This document shows positions 7,536-15,660 of a DNA stretch of 47,257 nt, one piece after another. The stretch comes from CAYMTV01 sp964393525. GTDB taxonomy: Bacteria; Patescibacteriota; Microgenomatia; Daviesbacterales; UBA10151. Each line of letters begins with the position of its first letter. Position 1 is the stretch's first letter. The notes below the pieces were generated by a model, which saw only the letters and a program-made list of their open reading frames with translations, ran no database searches and was not told the DNA's origin. The stretch is taken from positions 1 through 47,257 of the forward strand of contig CAYMTV010000005.1 in the NCBI GenBank assembly GCA_964393525.1, in the 5' to 3' direction. Made by a program: the position numbers and the translations under genes.

Positions 7536-8045
7536 TCAGTTTTTGTATAAGTAGCTGTCATTTTTTGTTTGAGAGACCTTCCATTTGGGAAATTTAAAAT
7601 GATTTGAGGTAACTCTTGCACCCTTTTTTAATTCTTTTTTTAGTTTTTTCTCAAGACTTCCCATAATGGTTGGAATTACATATAAAGTCACAATGTCAAA
7701 TTTGGATAAATCCACCTTCCAAAGATCTTGCCAGTTTATAAATGCTTTTCTCTCTAACCCTGTTTTTTTTATATTTCTCCTTGAGATCCAAACCAACAAG
7801 GGATTTATCTCATACCCATAAGCCTCTGCACCAGCTTTGGCAAGTGCAATGACAACCCTTCCATCCCCTGACCCTAAATCCACAGCTTTTTCTCCTTTTT
7901 TAATTTTCAAAAGATTAATCATATCCTTAACCCTCTTTTTGCCTAATGGAGCATATGGACCACCACGAATAGTTGAGTAGACTAAAAGGTAAATCAAAGA
8001 TAAAAGAAGCGCTATTAGGATTATTTGTATAGAAATTAAGATCAT
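7536..8045 (-). CDS. Membrane-anchored SAM-dependent methyltransferase
   Basis: The 169-residue protein has an N-terminal membrane helix (MILISIQIILIALLLSLIYL). A class I methyltransferase fold follows: KAVDLGSGDGRVVIALAKAG is motif I (SAM binding), and GYEINPLLVWISRRN carries the acidic residue at the end of strand 2. The pattern resembles small DOT1-like/KMT-type archaeal and bacterial methyltransferases. The start at ATG 8045 is fixed by the Shine-Dalgarno at 8055-8060 and overlaps the stop of the upstream kinase gene as TAATG. The frame extends further upstream without support. The substrate is unknown. Confidence 0.8.
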   Translation of the reverse strand: MILISIQIILIALLLSLIYLLVYSTIRGGPYAPLGKKRVKDMINLLKIKKGEKAVDLGSGDGRVVIALAKAGAEAYGYEINPLLVWISRRNIKKTGLERKAFINWQDLWKVDLSKFDIVTLYVIPTIMGSLEKKLKKELKKGARVTSNHFKFPKWKVSQTKNDSYLYKN

Positions 8046-8953
8046 TATATTTTTACCTCCTCTAAAATTTCTGCAACAGTATTCCACTTATCCCAGCCTT
8101 CACCAAAGTTTTCTACTACCCAGATTGTTGCTAAAACTGCCTGGGAAAAACTCCACAAGTAAACCCTTTTTGGATCTAGCCCAAGCCTTTCGGAGAGAAA
8201 CCCTATTCTGTTTTTAATGGTTACTTTTATATCTGGATACTCTAAAATTTGGGGGTAGGGATTTCTTAGTAACGCACCAATTTCATACTCTCTTTCCCCT
8301 ATGACACCCTTGGGGTCTATTGTAAGATAGGCTTCCCTTTCTGCTTTTAAAATATTCCCATGGTGAAAATCCCCATGCAGTAAAAATTGCTCTCCTTGGG
8401 ATGCCTCAAGCTCAAAGAAAATTTTTTCCGCTTTATCAACCAGTTTTTTATCAAGCAGGGTGGATTTTGAGTTCTTATACTTTTTAAAACCCTTACCCCA
8501 GTCTGAGACTTTAGGGAAAATATTCCTTTCCGGGGCTTTAATCCAAAACTTTTTCAATAAAGCGGTAGTAATAGACATAGCCTCTTCTTCATCCATCTTT
8601 TCAATATTTGTACCCGGTTTAAGATACTCAAGGATCATTAAACCTTTTTCTAAATCAACCTCCAAAAGTTTCACCATACCTTTTCCATTAAAAAGTTTTA
8701 GGGCTTCAACTTCAGTTTTAAACTCTTTGTTAGAAGGAATTCCCAACTTAACCACAACCTCTTCTCCATCAATAAATTTTGCAGGCGTTGTGTAATTAAT
8801 AGATAATTTTGGGAAGGGATCCTGGATTTCTATTTTAAAAGTATCTTCTATTTGGTTTATCAAACCAGGTAATCCTTTAAGCCACACTTTCCCTTCTTCT
8901 TTATAAAGTGAAATAATAGTTTTTTTAAAATCTGCCAGAGTATTGCGAGTCAT
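8045..8953 (-). CDS. Aminoglycoside phosphotransferase (APH)-family kinase
   Basis: The 302-residue protein from ATG 8953 has the APH/choline-kinase catalytic loop FLLHGDFHHGNIL (about residue 200), followed by YLTIDPKGVIGEREYEIGALL, where the Asp binds magnesium. This arrangement is close to APH(6)/hydroxyurea phosphotransferase types. The N-lobe lysine is probably in GEEVVVKLGIP. In a CPR genome a metabolic or detoxifying small-molecule kinase is more likely than drug resistance. A TTG eight codons upstream (8977) is disfavoured because it would overlap the divergent gene. It is coupled to the methyltransferase by TAATG. Confidence 0.8.
   Translation of the reverse strand: MTRNTLADFKKTIISLYKEEGKVWLKGLPGLINQIEDTFKIEIQDPFPKLSINYTTPAKFIDGEEVVVKLGIPSNKEFKTEVEALKLFNGKGMVKLLEVDLEKGLMILEYLKPGTNIEKMDEEEAMSITTALLKKFWIKAPERNIFPKVSDWGKGFKKYKNSKSTLLDKKLVDKAEKIFFELEASQGEQFLLHGDFHHGNILKAEREAYLTIDPKGVIGEREYEIGALLRNPYPQILEYPDIKVTIKNRIGFLSERLGLDPKRVYLWSFSQAVLATIWVVENFGEGWDKWNTVAEILEEVKI
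8055..8060 (-). promoter_or_regulatory. Shine-Dalgarno deciding the methyltransferase start
   Basis: The minus-strand sequence GGAGGT lies nine bases before the ATG at 8045, inside the end of the upstream kinase gene. It is one of the few strong ribosome binding sites in the window and belongs to an internal gene of an operon. Confidence 0.7.
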
Positions 8954-8970
8954 TGGAAGAATTATATAAT
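8943..8970 (+). promoter_or_regulatory. Bidirectional promoter zone with palindromic -10
   Basis: For the plus strand: TTGCGA (8943-8948), a 16-base spacer, TATAAT (8965-8970), then six bases to the ATG at 8977. The decamer ATTATATAAT (8961-8970) is its own reverse complement, so the minus strand also has a TATAAT, seven bases from the ATG at 8953. Confidence 0.55.
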
Positions 8971-8976
8971 TAACCA

Positions 8977-9765
8977 ATGCAAGAAGGTAACTATATTTTA
9001 TATACCGAGTCCAAAGGGTCCGGTCAAACTATTGTTTTAATCCCCGGGATGCTGGCAACAACTAAATTCTGGAAAAAACTGGCAGCAAAATTGGCACAAA
9101 AATTTAAAGTCATCTCTTTAGACCTTTTAGGGTTTGGTAGATCACCCATGCCTTCTGACTGCAACTACACTAAGGAGAACCATCTTAGCGCAATCAAAAA
9201 TACTTTGGATCACTTAGGAGTTAACGGGCCATTTGTATTAATCGGTCATTCAATGGGTGCTTTGATTGCCTTGTCCTATGCGGTGAAATTCCCCAAACAA
9301 GTCAGACAACTGATTTTACTTTCACCTCCCATATTTTTAACTCATCAGGAAGCCAAAGAAAATATTATTTCCCACTCCGCTTTGCCCAAAGTTTTGCTTT
9401 ATGGACCACTGGCTCAGGTTACCTGTAAAGTTTTTTGTAACTTACTTCGTCCTCTCACTGCACTTGGAGTAGCCTATTATTTTAAAGATTTACCTTCCGA
9501 TATAGCCAAAGATACCTTGCTCCATACATTTAGTTCCTACTCTAAGACTTTAAAAAATATTGTGGAGATGCAAGATCCAATTTACGGGATTAAGCAGTTA
9601 AAAATCCCGGCAAAAATCATTTATGGATCAAAAGATAAAAGAATAATTGCTAAAAATATTGAAAGGTTAAAAGAGTTTAGTAATATAGAAGTAGTTAAAT
9701 TGGAAGGATTGGGTCACCAATTCCCCCTAACCCATCCGGAAAAAATTATCTTAAATATTGTTTAA
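8977..9765 (+). CDS. Alpha/beta-hydrolase fold protein
   Basis: The 262-residue protein has the oxyanion-hole strand IVLIPGMLATTKFW, the nucleophile elbow GHSMG (about residues 89-93), an acid in IIYGSKDKRI and the catalytic histidine in LEGLGHQFPLTHPE. The Ser-Asp-His triad is therefore complete. It has no signal peptide, so it acts in the cytoplasm. Substrates of such hydrolases (esters, lipids, C-C bonds) cannot be deduced. Its ATG lies six bases after TATAAT, indicating a leaderless message. The 3' end overlaps the convergent YdjM-like gene by 20 bases. Confidence 0.85.
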   Translation: MQEGNYILYTESKGSGQTIVLIPGMLATTKFWKKLAAKLAQKFKVISLDLLGFGRSPMPSDCNYTKENHLSAIKNTLDHLGVNGPFVLIGHSMGALIALSYAVKFPKQVRQLILLSPPIFLTHQEAKENIISHSALPKVLLYGPLAQVTCKVFCNLLRPLTALGVAYYFKDLPSDIAKDTLLHTFSSYSKTLKNIVEMQDPIYGIKQLKIPAKIIYGSKDKRIIAKNIERLKEFSNIEVVKLEGLGHQFPLTHPEKIILNIV

Positions 9766-10321
9766 AGAAATCCAGGAATTTTTGGTAATTTAAATATATA
9801 AGATAAAAATTTATAAAAACTAAACCCGGGAAGATAAAATATTTTTCTATCTTGCCGCCGGTTTTTATCCTCAAAAACCTAAGCGGCGGAATCCCAAATC
9901 TTATTGGGATTGGAAAAAACCAGGGTACACCCTCGCGAGTAAAAGTGTCCATTAAAAGGTGGGAAACAAATCCAATCATAAACGCCCACCAAACAATATC
10001 CATATTGACCAAAAGCACGGAAGAGGCAGCATCCAGTAAAATCTGCAGTATAAACCCAAACAAAAATATTCCTAAAATTGAGTGGGAAATAAATCTGTGT
10101 CCTCCAAGAAGTGGCGAAATTAGTTTTGATATAATATTGCCTCCCCTAATCTTCCCCCAAAAAGAGGCTGTAGACTGATCAATATCCGGAGCAAGTCCCC
10201 CAAGCATATTGGCTCCAAAAGCTACCATGGCAGTAGATAAGGTAATCTCCTGTAGAGGTTGGGTTGCTACTAGATAAGTTAAAGCAGTAAATGCAGCCAA
10301 ATCATGAGTTCTGCCTGTCAT
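9746..10321 (-). CDS. YdjM-like membrane-bound metal-dependent hydrolase (PF04307)
   Basis: The 191-residue membrane protein has the spaced His/Asp motifs of the PF04307 (LexA-regulated YdjM-like) family: RTHDLAA at the start, APDIDQS, HRFISHS, and GFVSHLLMDTFTREGVPWFFP. These residues probably bind metal at the membrane face. There are four to five hydrophobic segments. The biochemical substrate of the family is not settled. The gene is divergent from the large membrane protein at 10408 and convergent with the hydrolase. Confidence 0.85.
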   Translation of the reverse strand: MTGRTHDLAAFTALTYLVATQPLQEITLSTAMVAFGANMLGGLAPDIDQSTASFWGKIRGGNIISKLISPLLGGHRFISHSILGIFLFGFILQILLDAASSVLLVNMDIVWWAFMIGFVSHLLMDTFTREGVPWFFPIPIRFGIPPLRFLRIKTGGKIEKYFIFPGLVFINFYLIYLNYQKFLDFFKQYLR

Positions 10322-10372
10322 ATTTTTTGGTTATCCATTACAACCATTATACAGTCCATTGATAAGATGTTG

Positions 10373-10401
10373 TTGTTAGGAATAAACCAAATCAATATAA
10401 T
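10373..10401 (+). promoter_or_regulatory. Promoter with start site at the 10408 ATG
   Basis: TTGTTA (10373-10378), a 17-base spacer and TATAAT (10396-10401). Six bases then separate the -10 box from the ATG at 10408, so the message should be leaderless. Confidence 0.65.
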
Positions 10402-10407
10402 AAGTGT

Positions 10408-11982
10408 ATGTCTGAATTTAGAAAACTCACAACAGTCGCCAGTTTTGTCGCTGAGGAATTCGACAAAGAACGTAAAATCGAGACCGACCAGAAGATAATT
10501 GTAGATCCGGTTGTTGCCGAAGTTGCCACCTGGTATGAAAAAATCCGCAATGCCATGGATTACCGGGATGATGATGTAATTTTGCGGGCTGCCATTGAAA
10601 GAATCATCAAACGCAGGATGCTTCTTGGAGGGAATGGAGCTACCATTGCCGAACCTTTGGTTAGAGAGCTTGTTTGGGCCAGATACTTCAATGAAGATAC
10701 GGTTTCCGAATCAATTATCCCAACCGTTGAAAAAATTATCGACAACTACTTAAGACTGCAGGACAAAATTAATGCCAAACACAGATTAAATAAGAATGAG
10801 ATTTATCAATGGATCATGCATCTTATGTCTTCTGAGATTGAAGACAAGATGTCCCCAAGCAAACAAAAGGATCTTTTATCAAACTTTATGTACCAAATTT
10901 ACAAGGACAGAGCGCAAATTCCGGATGAAGACGAGGAAACAAAAAATGTCCAGGTTTTTATAGGAGTAAGGAGAGCCTTCGCCAAAGATGACCTGGCCCT
11001 TTTAAGGTATCGGCTGTTTAACCAACTAATGGGTTTCATAGCTGAGGATAAAATAGAACATATTTCAGAAAACTGGGTTAAACTTGTAAGAAAAATCAAC
11101 TCACAAATAAATCATCCCTTAAAAGATCGGATTTATACCTATATTAAAAAACAGACTATCCCTCTATTTATTCTGGAAGATGTTTTAACAAAAAATAAGG
11201 GCCACAACAAACATCTTCTGCAAAATCAGGAGGAGTTAAAAATTGCGGTTTTAAATTCCTGCAAAATCCGTTATGAGGATATTAGCGGAAGAGTTAGACG
11301 AGCAATCATCAGGGGAATTATTTTCATTGTTCTAACCAAAGCTATTTTTGCCCTGCTAGTTGAGGGGACATATGAACGCTTACTGTACGGTGAAGTTATG
11401 TGGAATTCAATTGCCATAAATACAATGTTTCCACCCATCATCATGTTTTTAGCGGGGGTCTTTATTAAAACCCCTACTAAAGAGAATTCAGTAAAAATTT
11501 TCGAGAGAATACAACAGTTAATATTAGAAGGCGAAGTTGGGAAAATTCCGCCCAAACTGGTCAAGCGCACCGGAACAAGGGATCCAATAATGTATGCAGT
11601 GTTCATTATCCTTTGGTTGTTTGCCCTATTTTTGCTTTTAGGCGGGATCATTTATGTCCTGTCTTTGCTGGGGCTTACCGAAATCAGCCAGTTTGTTTTT
11701 ATCTTCTTTATGGCAATAGTTTCTTTTATCTCCTACCGGGTCAATCAAACTGCACATATGTATACTTTTGCAGATGAGAAAGAAGGAATCAGGTCTGTTT
11801 TGTTTGACTTTTTCTTTATGCCTTTTATTCATCTTGGCAGGCAGCTGACGGAAAACATTTCCAAAATAAATATATTTTTGTATATTTTTGATCTGGTTAT
11901 AGAAACGCCTTTTAAAGTTTTATTCTCCTTCTTTGAACAGTGGTTTCTCTACCTTAGGACTCAGCGGGAAAAGTTAGGATAA
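10408..11982 (+). CDS. Large unknown protein with soluble N-terminal half and membrane C-terminal half
   Basis: The 524-residue protein has a charged, helical N-terminal region of about 290 residues. The C-terminal half has about four hydrophobic segments (around 300-317, 332-349, 396-421, 427-444), with further amphipathic hydrophobic stretches near the end. No catalytic motif or family was recognised. The N-terminal region, with repeated patterns such as VATWYEKIRNAMDYRDDD, resembles cytoplasmic scaffold or regulatory helices. NAD kinase begins three bases after its stop, so the two are probably co-transcribed. Confidence 0.75.
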   Translation: MSEFRKLTTVASFVAEEFDKERKIETDQKIIVDPVVAEVATWYEKIRNAMDYRDDDVILRAAIERIIKRRMLLGGNGATIAEPLVRELVWARYFNEDTVSESIIPTVEKIIDNYLRLQDKINAKHRLNKNEIYQWIMHLMSSEIEDKMSPSKQKDLLSNFMYQIYKDRAQIPDEDEETKNVQVFIGVRRAFAKDDLALLRYRLFNQLMGFIAEDKIEHISENWVKLVRKINSQINHPLKDRIYTYIKKQTIPLFILEDVLTKNKGHNKHLLQNQEELKIAVLNSCKIRYEDISGRVRRAIIRGIIFIVLTKAIFALLVEGTYERLLYGEVMWNSIAINTMFPPIIMFLAGVFIKTPTKENSVKIFERIQQLILEGEVGKIPPKLVKRTGTRDPIMYAVFIILWLFALFLLLGGIIYVLSLLGLTEISQFVFIFFMAIVSFISYRVNQTAHMYTFADEKEGIRSVLFDFFFMPFIHLGRQLTENISKINIFLYIFDLVIETPFKVLFSFFEQWFLYLRTQREKLG

Positions 11983-11985
11983 TTC

Positions 11986-12861
11986 ATGAAGGTATTACTT
12001 TATGGTAAGAATGCCCAAACCATTTCAGATTTAGCTTCATCTTTAGGTTTTGAGATCGTATCTTCTCATCCGGATATGATTATAAGTTACGGCGGGGATG
12101 GGACGCTTTTGGCCTCGGAAAGAGAATTTCCCAATATTCCTAAACTTCCTATCAGAGACAGTAAAGTCTGCAAAAAATGCTCAGACCATACGGAAGAAGC
12201 TTTGCTTAAACTTTTAAAAGAAGGCAGGCTTAAATCGGAAGAGAAGATAAAGCTGGAGGCAGTTTTTGAGGATCATAAGTTATATGCTTTAAATGAAATC
12301 GTCATTAGAAACCTGACACCAATTCATGCCATCAGATTTGAAGTGGCAATAAATAATCGGTTAATAACCCCCAAGCTTATAACCGCTTCGCCAGAACGGT
12401 CGAGACTTCGACCTGATGTAGGTGAAGCAAAGGTTAAAGCTTGCGCGGCAAATGAGCTGCGAAGCGGTTTAAGCTTAAATAACAGAAAACCACGGACTCT
12501 AAGTCCGCGGAAGCTTATAATTGGCGATGGAGTGGTAATTGCCACAGCTTTCGGCTCAACCGGTTACTTTAAGTCAGTCACCGGAAAAACATTTGAAACG
12601 GGTATCAATTTAGCTTTTAACAATACTACCGAAAAAATTGAGCCGCTATTTTTAAACAAATGGGATCTTATAAAGATTAAAATAATTCGAGGACCGGCTG
12701 CGCTTTCGGTGGACAATAATCCTAAAATCCCAACTTTAAAAGAATACGATGAGGTAAAGATAAAAGTTTCGGATAAAACAACTACTATATTTGTGCCGGA
12801 AACCCTAAGATGTTCCCGCTGCATCATAAAAAAGCATCAGCGTTTATCCGAGGGATACTAA
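11986..12861 (+). CDS. nadK: NAD kinase carrying an in-frame 46-residue insertion
   Basis: This enzyme makes NADP from NAD and ATP. The 291-residue protein has the GGDGT nucleotide motif (about 36-40), LNEIVIRN (about 102-109) and GDGVVIATAFGSTGYFKSV (about 178-196), the conserved core of PpnK/NadK. Between residues about 129 and 175 lies a stretch rich in Arg, Ser and Ala that other NAD kinases lack. It is encoded by a palindromic DNA element bounded by a direct repeat and 138 bases long, so the frame is kept. Removing it restores a normal join, ...TPKLI then IGDG.... The gene follows the large membrane protein by three bases. Supplying NADP fits the NADP-using pentose phosphate enzymes downstream. 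Confidence 0.9.
   Translation: MKVLLYGKNAQTISDLASSLGFEIVSSHPDMIISYGGDGTLLASEREFPNIPKLPIRDSKVCKKCSDHTEEALLKLLKEGRLKSEEKIKLEAVFEDHKLYALNEIVIRNLTPIHAIRFEVAINNRLITPKLITASPERSRLRPDVGEAKVKACAANELRSGLSLNNRKPRTLSPRKLIIGDGVVIATAFGSTGYFKSVTGKTFETGINLAFNNTTEKIEPLFLNKWDLIKIKIIRGPAALSVDNNPKIPTLKEYDEVKIKVSDKTTTIFVPETLRCSRCIIKKHQRLSEGY
12373..12520 (+). repeat. Palindromic in-frame insertion element inside nadK
   Basis: AAGCTTATAA occurs at 12373-12382 and again at 12511-12520, exactly 138 bases apart (46 codons). Between them are nested hairpins. A long-range pair joins AAGCTTATAACCGCTTCG (12373-12390) to CGAAGCGGTTTAAGCTT (12460-12476), with one bulged base. A perfect 6-bp stem GGTCGA/TCGACC lies at 12398-12413, and a 6-bp stem CGGACT/AGTCCG at 12493-12507. 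The whole stretch is translated. It is analogous in design to the Rickettsia palindromic elements (protein-coding palindromic repeats), though no sequence relationship to them is claimed. Confidence 0.75.
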
Positions 12862-12880
12862 ATTACTTTTTGGTAATTAA

Positions 12881-12909
12881 TTGACAACATGCTTCTATGC
12901 ACGTATATT
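12881..12909 (+). promoter_or_regulatory. Near-consensus promoter for the EamA permease
   Basis: TTGACA (12881-12886), a 17-base spacer and TATATT (12904-12909), seven bases before the ATG at 12917. The TTG of the -35 box could be mistaken for a start codon of a longer frame. An AT-rich inverted repeat, AATTAC/GTAATT (12861-12878), lies just upstream. Confidence 0.75.
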
Positions 12910-12916
12910 ACTAACA

Positions 12917-13837
12917 ATGAAATTTTTAAGTTACGGACCTTACTTAATAATTATTGCTGCAGTTTTGTGGGCGTTGGACGGAATAATCCGAAGAAGTCTT
13001 TACACCCTTCCGCCAATAACCATTGTTTTTTTTGAGCATTTGATTGGCGCACTTATACTTCTACCTTTTGTACTGACTAAATTCAGAAAGGAAAAAATCA
13101 CCAGGAGGGATTTAACTTTGGTAGGTGTTGTATCTTTGCTAAGCTCTCTTTTGGGAACTCTTTGGTTTACTACGGCTTTGCTTAAGGTAAACTTTATCTC
13201 ATTTTCAGTGGTTTATTTACTGCAAAAACTCCAGCCGATTTTTGCAATCACTGCAGCTGTAATATTACTTAAGGAAAAACTTAACCCAAACTTTTTAAAA
13301 TGGGCGTTTTTGGCGCTGATTTCCGCTTATTTTGTGACCTTTAAAGACGGGCTTGTTAATCTCAATACCGGTTCAGGAACAGTTATTGCTGCACTTTTTG
13401 CAATTGGAGCTGCATTTGCCTGGGGCAGCTCAACTGCCATCTCTAAGATGGCTCTTTCCAAAAACAACCCAACTTACATTACAGGATTAAGATTTATCTT
13501 TACCAGCTTCATGGCTTTAGTAGGAGTGTATTTTTTGGGCCAAAGCAATACGTTAACTTCAGTAAATTTTTCTCAGCTTTCCAGGTTTGCCTTTATTGCA
13601 GTTTCAACCGGGATGGTAGCACTTTTGATTTATTACCATGGGCTGAAAAAGACCGAGGCCAAAATCTCAACGCTACTGGAGCTTGTCTATCCTTTGCTGG
13701 CTGTAGCAATAGATACTTATCTTTTTAAGACAATCCTGGCACCCTCACAATACATCGCAGCTTTAGTACTACTATTTAGTGTTTACAATATTACCAAGCT
13801 TCAAAAAGTACCCTCTATTGAGACTGCCAAGGCATGA
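12917..13837 (+). CDS. EamA/DMT-family permease
   Basis: The 306-residue protein has about ten membrane helices in two EamA repeats. Typical signals are the inner-helix Pro/Gly pattern LLQKLQPIFAITAAVILLKE in the first half and LLELVYPLLAVAIDTYLF in the second. Members of the drug/metabolite transporter superfamily export amino acids, nucleobases or other small metabolites; the substrate is not predictable. The start at ATG 12917 is chosen because a promoter occupies the upstream part of the frame. The stop overlaps the next gene (ATGA). Confidence 0.9.
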   Translation: MKFLSYGPYLIIIAAVLWALDGIIRRSLYTLPPITIVFFEHLIGALILLPFVLTKFRKEKITRRDLTLVGVVSLLSSLLGTLWFTTALLKVNFISFSVVYLLQKLQPIFAITAAVILLKEKLNPNFLKWAFLALISAYFVTFKDGLVNLNTGSGTVIAALFAIGAAFAWGSSTAISKMALSKNNPTYITGLRFIFTSFMALVGVYFLGQSNTLTSVNFSQLSRFAFIAVSTGMVALLIYYHGLKKTEAKISTLLELVYPLLAVAIDTYLFKTILAPSQYIAALVLLFSVYNITKLQKVPSIETAKA

Positions 13838-14223
13838 GATTTGAAAGCACCCAGGTTAAAGGCAAGGGACGAGGCAAAGGCATTGGCATCCCAACCATTA
13901 ATCTTCAGATACCTCCAAACTTTTCTCTAGAAGATGGCATTTATGCAGTTCGGGTTTTTTTGAATGGTCAGGTTTTTAAGGGAGCCTTACATTTTGGGCC
14001 GGTTCCCTCATTTAATGAAAATGAAAAAAGCCTGGAGGTAATGCTTCTTGATATTGAGGAAAGTAAAATCCCGGAGACGGAAAATAAAAAAATAGAAGTT
14101 GAGGTTGTTAAAAAAATCAGGGACATTGAAAAATTTAACAGCATTGAGGAATTAGTGGTAAGAGTTGAAAAAGATGTTGAAGAGATCAGAAATTATTTTT
14201 TATGTTTTCCCCAATGGATGTAG
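13834..14223 (+). CDS. Standalone riboflavin kinase
   Basis: The 129-residue protein matches the C-terminal flavokinase domain of RibF, which phosphorylates riboflavin to FMN. It shows KGKGRGKGIGIPTINLQIP (the conserved G-x-G-R-G...PT-x-N motif, PT being the Mg-ATP site), DGIYAVRVFLNG, the GALHFGPVPSF strand and SLEVMLLDIEE. The N-terminal FMN adenylyltransferase domain of bifunctional RibF is absent, so FAD synthesis would need another gene. It is coupled to the permease by ATGA. The 3' end overlaps the convergent DUF2061 gene by 31 bases. One could imagine the permease carrying riboflavin, but EamA substrates vary too much to claim it. Confidence 0.85.
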   Translation: MRFESTQVKGKGRGKGIGIPTINLQIPPNFSLEDGIYAVRVFLNGQVFKGALHFGPVPSFNENEKSLEVMLLDIEESKIPETENKKIEVEVVKKIRDIEKFNSIEELVVRVEKDVEEIRNYFLCFPQWM

Positions 14224-14408
14224 TTCCAGAATCTTTCATGCAAATAATACAAGAGCGCATTAATAATATTTGAAACCAGAGTCAGAGCTGTTGTTTTTTG
14301 AATATCTTTAGTGAAGATATAAAAGATAATGAAAGTGGAGATTAAAATTAGGATTCTGTAGGTGATAGTTTTGGCAAGTGACCTTGTGGAATGTTCGTAA
14401 AATCTCAC
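14193..14408 (-). CDS. DUF2061 membrane protein
   Basis: The 71-residue protein has the DUF2061 signature: RSLAKTITYRILILISTFII at the N-terminus and LLYYLHERFWNYIHWG near the end, with two membrane helices. The function of the family is unknown. The start is a GTG at 14408. A minus-strand TATACT at 14420-14415 leaves six bases to that GTG, consistent with a leaderless message, although no good -35 box was found. Confidence 0.85.
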   Translation of the reverse strand: MRFYEHSTRSLAKTITYRILILISTFIIFYIFTKDIQKTTALTLVSNIINALLYYLHERFWNYIHWGKHKK

Positions 14409-14432
14409 AATTTAAGTATATCACCTCTTAAA

Positions 14433-15473
14433 CTAATCCTCGATCTCCCCGACAATGCTTTCAATAATATCTTCCAAGGTTATTATTCCAATGGTCCTAT
14501 TTTTCTCATCTTTAACTACTGCCATATGGACCTTTTCCTTTCGCATCTGGTTTAGCGCATCATCCGCCAGTATTTTTTTTGAAAGTTTGAGGATCCTTCT
14601 TATTATCCCGCTTTTGGCAAGTGTTTTATCTGTATCATTTACCATTGCCAGTTTATAGATATCTCTGATATGGACAAACCCGACAATTTTATCAGGCGAT
14701 TTATCAAATACCGGAAACCTGCTATGTATCTTTTCTCTAAGGGTTAGTAAAACCTCATTTAGTCTGGTCATTTTTTCAAATGCAATAACTTCGTAAGTTG
14801 GAATCATAAAATTTTCAATTGGCTTATCATCTAACTCAAAGGCTCTTTTGACCATTTCCGCTTCTTCTTTTTCGATCAAACCGCTTTCCGCACTTTGAGA
14901 AAGGATCAGCCCGATCTCTTCTTCGGAATGAAATAGTTGATGTTTGAGAGGAGGAGTAATGCCTATCAATTTAACAACCAGCCTTCCGGCACCATTTAAA
15001 AACCATATAAACGGCTTAAATATAGCGGTGAAAATCCTCAGTGGGACAATTATAAAAAGGGCAGTTTTCTCGGAGGATTGTAAGGCTATGGTTTTTGGAG
15101 CTAGTTCCCCCAAAACTATATGCAAAAAAGTAATTATTGAAAAAGCAATGATTACTGCCAAAGTGTGGCTTGATGCAAAAGCGAGTTGCTGGGGTAGGAA
15201 ATCAAAAAAGGGCTCTATAAAACTTGCAACTGCCGGCTCCCCAATCCATCCTAGAGCCAGCGAGGCAATAGTAATCCCAAGCTGAGTAGCTGATATAAAA
15301 TCATCAATCTTTGAAAGGGATTTTTTAACAAGCTTTGCTCCTTTATGGCCTTTTCTGGCAAGTTCTTGGATTCTTGTTTTTCTCACCCCAACCAGGGCAA
15401 ATTCAGATGCCACAAAAAAACCATTAAGCAAAACTAGCAGAAAAACTGTTATGAATTGAGGGATAAACTCCAT
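14433..15473 (-). CDS. CNNM/CorC-type membrane protein (DUF21 plus CBS pair)
   Basis: The 346-residue protein starts with a DUF21/CNNM transmembrane domain: NGFFVASEFALVGVRKTRIQ at about 17-36 and VLGELAPKTIALQ at about 119-131. A CBS-domain pair follows (ENFMIPTYEVIAFEKM at about 219; KILADDALNQMRKEKVHMAV at about 298), ending GIITLEDIIESIVGEIED. Family members (YhdP, CorC, MpfA, eukaryotic CNNM) handle magnesium efflux or homeostasis. The usual C-terminal CorC_HlyC domain is absent because the protein stops just after the second CBS. The ATG at 15473 is the natural start. Confidence 0.9.
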   Translation of the reverse strand: MEFIPQFITVFLLVLLNGFFVASEFALVGVRKTRIQELARKGHKGAKLVKKSLSKIDDFISATQLGITIASLALGWIGEPAVASFIEPFFDFLPQQLAFASSHTLAVIIAFSIITFLHIVLGELAPKTIALQSSEKTALFIIVPLRIFTAIFKPFIWFLNGAGRLVVKLIGITPPLKHQLFHSEEEIGLILSQSAESGLIEKEEAEMVKRAFELDDKPIENFMIPTYEVIAFEKMTRLNEVLLTLREKIHSRFPVFDKSPDKIVGFVHIRDIYKLAMVNDTDKTLAKSGIIRRILKLSKKILADDALNQMRKEKVHMAVVKDEKNRTIGIITLEDIIESIVGEIED

Positions 15474-15484
15474 TACTTGCTAGT

Positions 15485-15562
15485 TTATCCAAAAACCAGT
15501 CCTGCAGCAACCAGAAAAGACAAAGCTAAAGTTGTGAAAGCAAGCGCCGCACTTTTTACCAC
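15485..15562 (-). CDS. Possible 25-residue hydrophobic peptide
   Basis: A GTG-initiated frame encodes VVKSAALAFTTLALSFLVAA followed by GLVFG, i.e. one short membrane segment, just before the CNNM-like gene on the same strand. It resembles single-helix micro-proteins in size only. No Shine-Dalgarno is present and coding status cannot be settled by eye. Confidence 0.25.
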   Translation of the reverse strand: MVKSAALAFTTLALSFLVAAGLVFG

Positions 15563-15660
15563 TTATAACTTCACCACCATTCTAAACTTAATTCTATGGG
15601 TTAGTCGCAAAAAAGTGATAATAGCTTGGTAAGAATTAGTTAAGCAATTGTTCTTTAATT

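Noticed and set aside
8045..8953. Antibiotic resistance gene
   Set aside because: The APH fold is shared by many metabolic kinases; sequence features do not identify a drug substrate.
11271..11651. 126-residue minus-strand frame inside the large membrane protein gene
   Set aside because: Antisense to a well-supported gene, with no motif or start signal.
12881..12916. TTG-initiated N-terminal extension of the EamA gene
   Set aside because: The TTG is the first half of a TTGACA -35 box with a proper -10 box; the ATG at 12917 gives the expected permease start.
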